Counted from the stretch's first letter, positions 24,369 through 32,579 are shown. The stretch is DNA of 35,629 nt from Patescibacteria group bacterium (GCA_023484365.1 JAMDBA010000078.1:1-35629); one strand, 5' to 3'. Notes: generated by a model from the letters alone, not told the origin. Made by a program: numbers and translations.

Positions 24369-25034
24369 ATGAAATGCAATTGCAAATCAAAAGAAGCTAT
24401 AATAACAGTTTTAATTATCGCCGGCGGGATATTTGGGGCGATTGATTGGTATCTTAGCCATCCTATTTTATTGAATATTTTTCCTAGTTCGCATCAAATG
24501 AGATTTACCAGCGCTCTTTCGTTTATTATGGTCGGATTGATTTATTTTTCTGTTTACGAGATTATTCACGCCGATCATAAAAACATTGATTTTGCGTTGC
24601 TTATTTTGCCCGCCGCCGCTCTTTCTATCATTCTTTTTGTAACATTTTACGTCGCTGAAAAAATTTTCGGAATACCCGTTGACGCCGAAAATATTTTTAT
24701 CGGTAAATCGGCCAGTTTGGTGAGGATGTCAGCTGTGACAGCTTTTAGTTTTTTTATTATTGCGCTAGTGGGGCTGGCGGCTATGTTTAAGATAAAATGG
24801 ATCAGGATAGTGATACTTATAGGCGGAGTCATAGTTGGCCTTTCTGGCTTATTGGCGATTTTAGGATACGCGTTAAATATTAAAATGCTGTATTTTGATA
24901 TTGATATTTTAGGAATAAGCGGGGCGATGTCTTTAGCGTCCGCGATTATATTTTTAATTACTGGAATAGGGTTTTCCTTGATGGGGATTTGTTTTGATTT
25001 TAATAATATCGAATCAATTTTTAATATCGCTTAA
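24369..25034 (+). CDS. Polytopic membrane protein, possible sensor module
   Basis: 221 residues with about six membrane helices (near 10-30, 45-65, 73-96, 117-138, 142-166 and 184-210). I do not recognise a named family; the shape is like that of membrane-embedded sensory domains attached to kinases. Its stop and the kinase start share one base (TAATG), so the two are translationally coupled. It is 8 bases from the cohesin gene. Together these suggest it works with the kinase, perhaps as its sensing part. Confidence 0.75.
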   Translation: MKCNCKSKEAIITVLIIAGGIFGAIDWYLSHPILLNIFPSSHQMRFTSALSFIMVGLIYFSVYEIIHADHKNIDFALLILPAAALSIILFVTFYVAEKIFGIPVDAENIFIGKSASLVRMSAVTAFSFFIIALVGLAAMFKIKWIRIVILIGGVIVGLSGLLAILGYALNIKMLYFDIDILGISGAMSLASAIIFLITGIGFSLMGICFDFNNIESIFNIA

Positions 25035-26482
25035 TGAAAATCAGGTTCAAAATATTTTTAACATTCCTGATAATCAATTTTATCCCGGTGGTTTTTATTG
25101 TTGCCACTATTTTTACTAATATTAAATTCTATCTTAGCCAGTCTATCCTTTCTAAATTGACGGACATTGTCTTGTTTGTCGGTGCCGTAGAATTTTTGGC
25201 GGTCGGTGTCGTCATTCTTGCTGTTTCTAAATCAATATCCGATCCAATTGAGAAACTTGGTGAAGGACTAAAAGTAATCGCCGCGGGGGACCTTGATAAA
25301 AAAGTCGGAACATCGGATAAAGATGAGACCGGAGAATTATCACGGATGGTAGATTTAATGATAATCCAGCTAAAAGAATCACATTTTAAATACAAAGAAT
25401 TAGCTTTAAGCCTTGAAGAAAAAGTAAAAGAAAGAACCAGTGATTTGGAAAAATTTAAAATGGCTATTGAAGGCGCGTCTGACAGCGTGATTATTACCGA
25501 TCAGGACGGATACATAATTTATGTTAATAAAGCGGCGGAAACTTTTTCCGGCTATTTGAAAGAAGAAATAATAGGCAAGAGGCCTTCGCTTTGGGGTAAT
25601 CAAATGCCGAAAGAATTTTACCAGGAAATGTGGGAGACTATTAAAGATAAAAAGCAGCCTTTTGGCGCCGAACTTACCAATAAGCGCAAGGATGGCGAGA
25701 GCTACGAGGTGGAACTCCATATTTCACCCGTTATTGACGAAAATGGGGATGTTAAATATTTTGTCGGCGTAGAAATGGATATTACCAAGCAAAAACAGAT
25801 TGATCGTTCCAAAAATGAGTTTATTTCAATCGCTTCGCATCAGCTGCGGACGCCTCTTTCTTCAATAAAATGGACGATAGAAATGCTTGAGGAAGATAAA
25901 AGTTTAACTGATATCCAAAAAGGGCGTCTTAATGATTTATATAAATCCAATCAGCGCTTGATTAATTTAGTCAACGACCTTTTGAATGTTTCCCATATTG
26001 AAACAGGAAAGATGATTATTCATCCGGACGTTTCTAATGTCGTCTCTGTCGTTGGCGCTTCTATTAAATCAATTAGTCCGGACGCTGATAAAAAAAATCA
26101 AAAAATTACCTTATCCGTTGAGGGAGAAATCAAAGATTCAGTTTTTGACTCAACTTTATTCGCGGCGGCTTTTAATAATATTTTAAGCAACGCCATATCT
26201 TACGGCTTCCCCGAAAGTAATATAAATGTTTCTTTAAAAAATGAAAATAATTTTTATATCACCTCGGTTCACGATAACGGCTTGGTGATTTCAGCCGAGG
26301 ATAAAGAAAAGATTTTTACTAAATTCAATCGTTCTCCCGAGGCGCAAAAAATAAGGCCGGAAGGGAGCGGACTGGGCCTTTTTATCGTTAAATCGCTAAT
26401 AGAGCTCCAGGGTGGCTATGTTAAATACGACTCTTCTAAAGAGCGGGGGACGACTTTTTATTTGGCTATGCCTATTAAATAG
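25034..26482 (+). CDS. PAS-containing sensor histidine kinase
   Basis: 482 residues. Two membrane helices (7-28 and 44-64) are separated by only about 15 residues, so there is no real external sensing domain. HAMP (about 65-117), a coiled coil, PAS (about 141-255) and HisKA follow, with the phospho-acceptor His269 in ASHQLRTPLSSIKW. The HATPase domain has Asn386 in SNAISYG, a degenerate G1 box DNGLVIS (usually DxGxG) and an intact G2 box GSGLGLF (444-450). Signal input probably comes through the PAS domain or the coupled membrane protein. Two response regulators follow. Confidence 0.95.
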   Translation: MKIRFKIFLTFLIINFIPVVFIVATIFTNIKFYLSQSILSKLTDIVLFVGAVEFLAVGVVILAVSKSISDPIEKLGEGLKVIAAGDLDKKVGTSDKDETGELSRMVDLMIIQLKESHFKYKELALSLEEKVKERTSDLEKFKMAIEGASDSVIITDQDGYIIYVNKAAETFSGYLKEEIIGKRPSLWGNQMPKEFYQEMWETIKDKKQPFGAELTNKRKDGESYEVELHISPVIDENGDVKYFVGVEMDITKQKQIDRSKNEFISIASHQLRTPLSSIKWTIEMLEEDKSLTDIQKGRLNDLYKSNQRLINLVNDLLNVSHIETGKMIIHPDVSNVVSVVGASIKSISPDADKKNQKITLSVEGEIKDSVFDSTLFAAAFNNILSNAISYGFPESNINVSLKNENNFYITSVHDNGLVISAEDKEKIFTKFNRSPEAQKIRPEGSGLGLFIVKSLIELQGGYVKYDSSKERGTTFYLAMPIK

Positions 26483-26484
26483 GC

Positions 26485-26490
26485 TATAAT
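26485..26490 (+). promoter_or_regulatory. -10 box directly upstream of the first response regulator
   Basis: TATAAT ends 6 bases before the ATG at 26497, so a transcript from here would be leaderless. It may be a secondary promoter inside the operon. Confidence 0.4.
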
Positions 26491-26496
26491 AAGGCT

Positions 26497-26868
26497 ATGA
26501 AGATTTTAATAGTTGAAGACGAAGAAATATTATCAAAAGTTCTTGAGGAAAAATTTAAAAAAGAAAATTTTAACGTTTCCGTTGCCGTGGACGGCGAAGG
26601 AGTGATGCCGTTGGCGAAAAAAGATAATCCCGACCTTATTCTTCTTGATCTAATTTTGCCCAAGAAAAGCGGATTTGAGGTTTTAGGGGAATTAAAGGCT
26701 GATCTGGAGCTGAAAATGATTCCGGTTATTGTTCTTTCTAATTTAGGCCAAGATGAAGAAATAAAAAACGCCTTAAGTTTGGGAGCGGTTGATTATCTTG
26801 TTAAAACCGAGCATCCAATCAATGAAGTCGTTGAGAAGGTTAAGCAAAATTTAATAAAAGGAAAATAA
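26497..26868 (+). CDS. Single-domain (REC-only) response regulator
   Basis: 123 residues, just a receiver domain. The acidic pair is Glu7-Asp8, the phospho-acceptor is Asp51 in LILLDLILPKKSG, the switch residue is Ser81 in VLSNL, and the conserved Lys103 lies in YLVKTEH. With no DNA-binding or enzymatic output it must act through protein contact or as a phosphorelay intermediate. It lies 14 bases after the kinase gene. Confidence 0.93.
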   Translation: MKILIVEDEEILSKVLEEKFKKENFNVSVAVDGEGVMPLAKKDNPDLILLDLILPKKSGFEVLGELKADLELKMIPVIVLSNLGQDEEIKNALSLGAVDYLVKTEHPINEVVEKVKQNLIKGK

Positions 26869-26876
26869 ATTAATTT

Positions 26877-27290
26877 ATGGCCGACCAAACAAAGAAAATT
26901 TTAATAGTTGAGGATGAGCCGGATATGCTCAAGAATCTGGTTGATAAGTTTTCCAGGGAAGGCTTCGCGGCCATCGGAGCGGAAGACGGGGAAAAAGGGC
27001 TCTCGTCGGCATTAAGTTATCAGCCAGATTTAATTTTGCTTGATATCGTTTTGCCAAAAATGGACGGGATGACTATGATGCGCAAATTAAGGGAACAGAG
27101 CGACTGGGGAAAAAAGGTGCCCATTATCCTTTTGACCAACCTAAACGCCGACGATCAGATAATGGCGGGCGTTGCCAAAGACGAGCCGGCCTTTTACCTT
27201 ATCAAAACCGAATGGACGTTAGACGATGTGGTAAAAAAAGTTAAGCAGAGTTTGAATATGCTTACACCCGAAGAAATGGGGGCGCTTTAA
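26877..27290 (+). CDS. Second single-domain (REC-only) response regulator
   Basis: 137 residues. It is a receiver domain with Glu12-Asp13, phospho-acceptor Asp56 (LILLDIVLPKMDG), Thr87 (LLTNL) and Lys110 (YLIKTEW), and a short C-terminal extension (MLTPEEMGAL). It is clearly related to the preceding regulator and probably arose by duplication. It lies 8 bases downstream of it in the same operon, which ends at the hairpin within the convergent epimerase gene. Confidence 0.93.
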   Translation: MADQTKKILIVEDEPDMLKNLVDKFSREGFAAIGAEDGEKGLSSALSYQPDLILLDIVLPKMDGMTMMRKLREQSDWGKKVPIILLTNLNADDQIMAGVAKDEPAFYLIKTEWTLDDVVKKVKQSLNMLTPEEMGAL

Positions 27291-27324
27291 CCGAAGTTGG
27301 TATTTTTTGTCGCGTTGGCAAAAA

Positions 27325-28242
27325 TTAGCCGTTGAAAAATTCAACGGTTTTTTTGAGCCCGTTTTTAACATTAATTTCGGGGATCCAATTAATTATTTTA
27401 TCAGCTTTTTTGGCTGAAAGAGCGGATCTTTTTATTTCGCCTGGCCTTAAGGATGAATAGAATGGTTTTTTCTTAAAATTTAACTCCTTGGCGATGGCGT
27501 CAAAAACTTGCTGATTACTCGTTTCTTTTCCGCTTCCCAAATTAAAAATCGCGTTCTTTCCTTTATTAAGCGCAATAATATTTGCTCTGGCGATATCACC
27601 GACGTAGACATAATCTCTGGTCGTTTTATCAGGCTTTCCGAATATTGTTGGCCGGATGTTATTTTTTATCAGGCTGATAAATATAGGAAAAATTCCAGCC
27701 TCATTTTTCGGGTTTTGCCGCGGCCCAAAGATGTTGGCATAACGGAAAATTAAATAATTAAATCTTTGCCGTCTGCTGTAAAATTTTATCAGTTCTTCAC
27801 CGATTAGCTTTGAGGTGCCGTAGGCGGAAGAAGGTTCCAGCGGACTTTCTTCTTTAACGGGAAATATTTTTGAGTCTCCATATACCGCCCCCGAAGAAGA
27901 AAAAATAAATTTATTTATTTTTATATTTTCGGCTGCCGCGAGCAGGCTTGCCGTTCCCATAATATTAACTTCAAAAGTTAACAGAGGGTTTTTAAGAGAA
28001 TTAGCAACCTGGGCGACGGCTGCGTGATGATTTATAATTTGCGGTTTTTCTTTTTCTAAAATATTTTTTATCTTTTTAAAATCCCTAATGTCGGCAAGAT
28101 AAAACTTGGCTTTCGGATTGATGTTTTTCTTTGAGCCGGTGGTAAGATTATCAATAATTACTACTTTGTGGCCTTTGGCTAAATAAGCGTCAACTATATG
28201 GCTGCCAATAAATCCAGCTCCGCCGGTTATGACAATCTTCAT
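27325..28242 (-). CDS. NAD-dependent sugar epimerase/dehydratase (extended SDR, GalE-like)
   Basis: 305 residues. The Rossmann start GGAGFIGSHIVDAYL is followed by the IDNLTTG segment that reads NAD and the 2'-OH, by DIRD, and by a catalytic SSSGAVYG...YGTSKLIGE (YxxxK). The C-terminal part (NLGSGKETSNQQVFDAI) is typical of UDP-glucose 4-epimerases and related nucleotide-sugar enzymes. The exact sugar is uncertain. Its start overlaps the stop of the GIY-YIG gene by 4 bases (ATGA). It probably supplies nucleotide sugar to the neighbouring transferases. Confidence 0.92.
   Translation of the reverse strand: MKIVITGGAGFIGSHIVDAYLAKGHKVVIIDNLTTGSKKNINPKAKFYLADIRDFKKIKNILEKEKPQIINHHAAVAQVANSLKNPLLTFEVNIMGTASLLAAAENIKINKFIFSSSGAVYGDSKIFPVKEESPLEPSSAYGTSKLIGEELIKFYSRRQRFNYLIFRYANIFGPRQNPKNEAGIFPIFISLIKNNIRPTIFGKPDKTTRDYVYVGDIARANIIALNKGKNAIFNLGSGKETSNQQVFDAIAKELNFKKKPFYSSLRPGEIKRSALSAKKADKIINWIPEINVKNGLKKTVEFFNG
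27329..27354 (+). terminator. Terminator of the kinase operon, inside the epimerase coding end
   Basis: CCGTTGAA pairs with TTCAACGG (27329-27347) and is followed by seven T residues on the plus strand. The hairpin also encodes the last residues of the convergent epimerase. On the minus strand it is followed by CTAATTTTTG, so it may work in both directions. Confidence 0.85.
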
Positions 28243-28526
28243 CCTGTAGTGAAATTTTGATAAGCTATTTTAGACTTGAATAAATAGTCTTTTATCCTCC
28301 TTTTTATTAATCTTCTTTCTTGTGTTGTCTTTAGATAATGCCCTCGCCTAACAGCGTCGCTTTTTTGGATACAAGCCTCGTAATAAATTAATTGCCAAGG
28401 CATATATTTTTTAGTAAATAAGTTCAATCCTTGATTGTGTTTTAATAATATATTTTTTAAATCTGAAGTATAACCGATATAAAGCTCGCTATTTTTCTTG
28501 CTTTGTATGATATAAACATAAAACAT
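28239..28526 (-). CDS. GIY-YIG domain protein (UPF0213/URI-type)
   Basis: 95 residues. The GIY-YIG core is split as FYVYIIQS and ELYIGYTSDL, followed by the HNQG and KYMPWQLIYYEA segments of the small URI-type single-domain proteins. The usual catalytic Arg after YIG is not obvious: DLKNILLKHNQG replaces the common DLxxRxxxHNxG, so activity is uncertain. These proteins are common free-standing genes with unclear roles. The gene overlaps the epimerase start by 4 bases and sits inside the glycan cluster. Confidence 0.88.
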   Translation of the reverse strand: MFYVYIIQSKKNSELYIGYTSDLKNILLKHNQGLNLFTKKYMPWQLIYYEACIQKSDAVRRGHYLKTTQERRLIKRRIKDYLFKSKIAYQNFTTG

Positions 28527-28555
28527 AATTATTAATCAAAATTCTACTACAGGAT

Positions 28556-29893
28556 TCATTTTTCGTTGACGAAGAAAAACTTTAAAGTCCGCAAAATAAT
28601 TATCATATCCAAAAACAACGAACGGTTTTTTAGATAAAAAAGATCAAACCTTAATTTTTCTTCGGAGTCGGCGACCGAAGCGCCGTAGCGGTAATTAACT
28701 TGCGCCCAGCCTGTTATGCCCGGCTTGACCAGGTGTCTTATCCTGTAGTAAGGAACCTTTTTTTCAAGCTCCGTCACAAACTCTGGCCGTTCCGGCCGGG
28801 GACCAACAAAGGAAACTTCGCCTTTTATTATGTTGATTAATTGAGGGAGTTCGTCCAAATGGGAGTATCTCAAAACTTTGCCAAACAAGGTGATTCTTTT
28901 GTCGTTTTTCTGCGCCCACTGGGGACCGTCGGCTTCGGCGTTTTCCGCCATCGTCCGGAATTTATAAAGGTAGAATTCCTGATCTAGCTCGCCGACGCGT
29001 TTTTGTCTGTAAATAATCGGCCCTCGGGAAGTTATCTTTATAATTAAAGCTATTAAAATTTCAAGAGGCAATAATACTATAAGCAAAACCAGAGATAAAA
29101 TAAACTCAAATCCTCGCTTTAGGTTGTCGTAAAATTTTATCCGGCCGCTTAGGTTTTCCAGAAACCAGGATTCCTCAAGTTCGGCTAGCGGCAATTTTTG
29201 AAAAATTTCTTCGTAGAGCTTTGGCAAATCCCAAACCTCTATTCCCATTCCCAGGAGTTCGTAAAAAATAGACGCCCCCTCTTCGTCTTTTTTTAAATGA
29301 AAAGGAATAACTATTAAATTAATATTGTTTTCAATTATTATTTGATGAATGCGCTTAATTTCTTTGTCTTTAAGTCCCTCTTTAAGCCAAACTTTTATTT
29401 CGTAGCCAAGCTGAGGATTTGATTTTATGAAACTATTTATTTCTTGAGTTGTTTGGCTGTCGCCAAGCAAAGCAATTTTATAAAACGCTTCTCCGGGGAC
29501 GGAATAAATGTTGTAGAACCGCCGCCATAAAAATTCTATTATGGAAAATATTATAATGAATAAAAATAAATTGGTTTTTGGCGCTATGTGGAAGCTGGGA
29601 ATCAAATAGAAAAAGGAAACGCTCAGGAAGGCGTTTACCGCCATTGAGAAGAATAAAATTTTTAAAAACTCCCGATTATTTCTGAGTTTGACGGGATTAT
29701 AAAGCCCGGCAATATAAAATATGATTATCCAGACGGCGAAAATTATACTGAAGGGGATTAAGTGGTACCGGATTAATTCGTCATAAAAATTTATGTCGTA
29801 GCGCACAAAAAGGGCCGCGATCAAAGAAATATAAAGCATTAAAATATCGCCCAGCAAGAGCAGCCAAAACCTTATTTTAGAAATAATATTCAT
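28556..29893 (-). CDS. Polyprenyl-phosphate glycosyl-1-phosphate transferase (bacterial sugar transferase)
   Basis: 445 residues. The N-terminal half has four to five membrane helices and a CoA-binding-like Rossmann domain (KIALLGDSQTTQEI). The C-terminal catalytic domain begins with a hydrophobic helix (KRGFEFILSLVLLIVLLPLE) and has the family blocks RGPIIYRQKRVG, LYKFRTM, LDELPQLINIIKGEVSFVGPRP and KPGITGWAQVNYRYG. This WbaP/CpsE-like enzyme would start glycan assembly by loading the first sugar phosphate on undecaprenyl phosphate. It lies 4 bases after the GT2 gene on the same strand. Confidence 0.94.
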   Translation of the reverse strand: MNIISKIRFWLLLLGDILMLYISLIAALFVRYDINFYDELIRYHLIPFSIIFAVWIIIFYIAGLYNPVKLRNNREFLKILFFSMAVNAFLSVSFFYLIPSFHIAPKTNLFLFIIIFSIIEFLWRRFYNIYSVPGEAFYKIALLGDSQTTQEINSFIKSNPQLGYEIKVWLKEGLKDKEIKRIHQIIIENNINLIVIPFHLKKDEEGASIFYELLGMGIEVWDLPKLYEEIFQKLPLAELEESWFLENLSGRIKFYDNLKRGFEFILSLVLLIVLLPLEILIALIIKITSRGPIIYRQKRVGELDQEFYLYKFRTMAENAEADGPQWAQKNDKRITLFGKVLRYSHLDELPQLINIIKGEVSFVGPRPERPEFVTELEKKVPYYRIRHLVKPGITGWAQVNYRYGASVADSEEKLRFDLFYLKNRSLFLDMIIILRTLKFFFVNEK

Positions 29894-29897
29894 ACCG

Positions 29898-30722
29898 TTA
29901 TTTTCTGCTTGTCGTCGCCGTCCGACTTTTTAATTTTTTGGAATCAAACATTTTAAATTTCTGATTCTGATTGAATCTAATATCGGCAATATATTCTTTA
30001 TGAAAGGGTTTCTTAAACATTATCACCCAAAAGTATTCAATGGCATAGCGCCAGGAAATAACGGCGAATCCTTCTTTGGCGAACCTTCTGGCGGATGATT
30101 CAATCGGCAATTGGAGGGAAAATTTTACGTCTCCGACTTTATGGAGCCGCACGGCCGTGTCTGTTTCTTCGCCGTAGAAATCAAAATGATGGCTAAAGCC
30201 GCCGATCTTTAAAAGGGCATTTCGTCTAACTATAAAATTACCTCCTTGAATCATTGATGTGACCCTGAGCACGTGGCGCATAATAATGTAAGTCGTATAC
30301 ATCATTAGGTGGTAGTATTTTATTGCCGGCGCCATAAGTTTGGAGGTGTCGTAAAATTTCTGCGGACCGCTAAGACAAACCAATTTTGGATTTTTAGAAA
30401 ATTCCTTGACGGCTGTTTTGAGCCAGCCAGGGGGCATTTTGGTGTCGGCGTCAACAAAGCAAACCAACGGCGCTTGTGATTCTAAAAATCCTCGCTGACG
30501 CGCCCGCGGGACGCCCATTACGGGTTCGTTGACAAGCTTAACATTGGGGTAAGCGGAAACTATTTTTTTGGTATTATCGGAACTATTATTATTAACGACG
30601 ATTATTTCCGCCGGCAAATTTTCCCTGGAAATTTCTTTAAGCACCGAATCAAGGCAATTGCCAATATAGTTTTCTTCATTATGCGCCGGAACAACAAAGC
30701 TAATTTTCGGTTTAGTTTTCAT
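29898..30722 (-). CDS. GT2 family glycosyltransferase
   Basis: 274 residues. The GT-A fold is clear: ISFVVPAHNEENYIGNCLDS, IIVVNNNSSDNT, the DxD motif in CFVDADTKMP, and a later acceptor/base region FYGEETDTAVRL. There is no membrane helix long enough to be sure. It probably adds a sugar to the lipid-linked glycan begun by the neighbouring sugar transferase. It is divergent from a second GT2 gene at 30934. Confidence 0.92.
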   Translation of the reverse strand: MKTKPKISFVVPAHNEENYIGNCLDSVLKEISRENLPAEIIVVNNNSSDNTKKIVSAYPNVKLVNEPVMGVPRARQRGFLESQAPLVCFVDADTKMPPGWLKTAVKEFSKNPKLVCLSGPQKFYDTSKLMAPAIKYYHLMMYTTYIIMRHVLRVTSMIQGGNFIVRRNALLKIGGFSHHFDFYGEETDTAVRLHKVGDVKFSLQLPIESSARRFAKEGFAVISWRYAIEYFWVIMFKKPFHKEYIADIRFNQNQKFKMFDSKKLKSRTATTSRK

Positions 30723-30933
30723 CCCGTTAGAAAATCAAAATACATCTTTCCGACGGAAAGACTACTAAATAAGTTGGTTTGATAATTTATATGATTAAAC
30801 ATTGCTCTTAAATTTTCTAACGGGACTTATTATTTTGATTATAATTTTAGGCGATTTAATTGCAAATCGCGATTAATATATTTATTTTAATAGCTAAATA
30901 TTTAAAAAAAAGATACAATAATAAATAAGTTAA
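30723..30933. promoter_or_regulatory. Divergent intergenic region with inverted repeats
   Basis: CCCGTTAGAAAAT (30723-30735) is an exact inverse of ATTTTCTAACGGG (30812-30824). Between them lies a perfect hairpin TCTTTCC-GAC-GGAAAGA (30745-30761). ATCAAAATA (30734-30742) also recurs inverted at 30831-30839. A TACAAT near 30914 may be the -10 box of the plus-strand glycosyltransferase. The repeats could be a shared operator for the two divergent genes. Confidence 0.45.
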
Positions 30934-31659
30934 ATGAATAATCAAAATCAGCCAAAATTTTCTATTATAATTCCCGCGCGGAACGAAGCCGGCATCATTA
31001 AAGAGACTGTTTCGGCCGCCAAGAAACAAGACGTTGATAATTTTGAAGTTATAGTGGTTGACAACGGCTCGTCCGACAAAACTGCTGAAATTGCCAGAGA
31101 GGCTGGCGCTAAGGTTTTTTTTGAAAAAACGGAGGGTACTAATTTTACTCGGCAAAAAGGATTTGAAGAAAGCAGGGGTAAAATAGTCGCTTTCTTAGAC
31201 GCCGATTGCGTTCCTGCTCCCGATTGGCTTAGCCGGATAAACAAGGTTTTAAATCAAACCGGCGCCGCCGCCGTTTCCGGTCCTTATGATTTGGGTTTTA
31301 AAAATCCTTTTATTAAAGCTATAGATTGGCTTTTGTGGGTTGTGATATTGCCGCGACTGGATAAAATTTTACCTTTTTTCTTCGGTCGGAAAACGGGAGT
31401 GATTATTGGCGGTAATTTTGCCGCGCCGCGCGAAACCATTGAAAAAATCGGCGGTTTGCCGCTTTTAAAATTTTGGGGAGACGACACGGCGACGGCGATG
31501 CTGATTTCCCGCCGGGTGGGAAAGGTAGTTTTTGATCCTATTTTGCGCGTAAAATCATCGCCAAGAAGATATTTAACGAACGGCATTTTCCGCGTAGAGG
31601 GGCGTTATCTTTTGACTTATTTTAAATATTATTTTTCCGATTACGATAAAAAAAAATAA
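30934..31659 (+). CDS. GT2 family glycosyltransferase
   Basis: 241 residues. GT-A motifs are FSIIIPARNEAGIIKETVS, VIVVDNGSSDKT, DxD in AFLDADCVPAPDW, and WGDDTATAMLI (the ED-like acceptor site). It is related to the GT2 at 29898-30722 in layout (both keep a GGNF motif mid-protein) and may be a diverged paralogue. It is probably part of the same surface-glycan pathway but is transcribed separately. Confidence 0.92.
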   Translation: MNNQNQPKFSIIIPARNEAGIIKETVSAAKKQDVDNFEVIVVDNGSSDKTAEIAREAGAKVFFEKTEGTNFTRQKGFEESRGKIVAFLDADCVPAPDWLSRINKVLNQTGAAAVSGPYDLGFKNPFIKAIDWLLWVVILPRLDKILPFFFGRKTGVIIGGNFAAPRETIEKIGGLPLLKFWGDDTATAMLISRRVGKVVFDPILRVKSSPRRYLTNGIFRVEGRYLLTYFKYYFSDYDKKK

Positions 31660-31791
31660 CTCCCACCGCAGAGGTTTTTTAGCTGTAATTAAGCAATGAA
31701 ACGCGAAAAGAAATTGAAACAATATAAAAAGGTTTTGCTTGACTCCGCGATATGATTCAATGGATTTTGAACTAAGCCGCAAAGATGCGCG

Positions 31792-32052
31792 ATGATGATT
31801 TTTGTCAAAGTAAAGCCAAGCGCAAAAAAAGAAAGATTTGAAGAGATTGACAGTTTTTTAATCCCTGGAGGCCAATCTTTTTCTGGCCGATTTTTCGTTG
31901 CGGGCGTCAGTGGGCCGGCCAAAGAAGGGCGGGCCAATGAAGCGCTCGTAAAATTAGCCGCCGATTATTTTAAAGTATCACTTTCAAGCGTAAGGATTGT
32001 ATCCGGCATTAAATCAAGAAATAAAATTTTAGAGATTTATCCCGTTAAATAA
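31792..32052 (+). CDS. DUF167 (YggU) family protein
   Basis: 86 residues. Family landmarks are VKVKPSAKKERFE, the VSGPAKEGRANEALVKLAADYF core and VRIVSGIKSRNKILEI at the end. It is a small cytoplasmic protein of unknown function found throughout bacteria and archaea. Two adjacent ATG codons are possible starts (31792 or 31795). A TTGACT at about 31739 may be part of its promoter. Confidence 0.9.
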   Translation: MMIFVKVKPSAKKERFEEIDSFLIPGGQSFSGRFFVAGVSGPAKEGRANEALVKLAADYFKVSLSSVRIVSGIKSRNKILEIYPVK

Positions 32053-32078
32053 TCAAATTCATCCGGTTTTTAGCGAGG

Positions 32079-32106
32079 TTGACAAGCAATAACAGTTTGT
32101 TATTAT
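32079..32106 (+). promoter_or_regulatory. Strong promoter with an overlapping palindrome
   Basis: TTGACA (32079-32084) and TATTAT (32101-32106) are spaced by 16 bases. An inverted repeat AATAACA-GTT-TGTTATT (32088-32104) fills the spacer and enters the -10 box, the position of a repressor operator. Confidence 0.7.
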
Positions 32107-32156
32107 ATTAGTTAGCATTTGGAAACAAGATAAATTCAATAGCCAAGGAGGAAAAG

Positions 32157-32570
32157 ATGGCTGACACGCAAAAAGTCTGGGGAATGTTTTCTCAGCAAAA
32201 AATGATTGAGTTTAAAAGAAAAGCAAAAGAAGGATTTGATGATTTTCTCGGCGAAGTGGTAAGAGTTTTAAGAAACGCTTACACCGACACAAGCAGGCCG
32301 CATTGCGACGTAAGGGATGTTATCAACGACCACGAGGTAAAGATGATTAAGCACTTAAGCCTAAAGCACGGCTCAAAGCTGGAAAAGCTGGCCGCGGCAG
32401 CGTTGCGCGGGGAGGGTTATCTCAAGAGGGTTCGAGGAGAAAAAGATGCTTATGTTATTACTGAAAAGGGGAAGGAGAAATACGACCTTAATTTCCGCGA
32501 AAGCGACGGCAAACTGGCTCCGCCCGAAACAGCCGAAGCAGTCAGGTTGGTTCTTGGTTTAGATAAATAA
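32157..32570 (+). CDS. Hypothetical protein with winged-helix-like C-terminal half
   Basis: 137 residues. Not recognised as a named family. The C-terminal half (HLSLKHGSKLEKLAAAALRGEGYLKRV, then KDAYVITEKGKEKYDL) has the pattern of a winged-helix domain: a recognition-like helix, GYL, and a wing ending in TEKGKE. The N-terminal part is helical and basic. Expression signals are strong: a consensus-like promoter with palindrome, AAGGAGG 5-7 bases before the ATG, and an excellent terminator. It may be a DNA-binding protein that controls its own promoter; this is inference. Confidence 0.7.
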   Translation: MADTQKVWGMFSQQKMIEFKRKAKEGFDDFLGEVVRVLRNAYTDTSRPHCDVRDVINDHEVKMIKHLSLKHGSKLEKLAAAALRGEGYLKRVRGEKDAYVITEKGKEKYDLNFRESDGKLAPPETAEAVRLVLGLDK

Positions 32571-32579
32571 ATTTATTTA

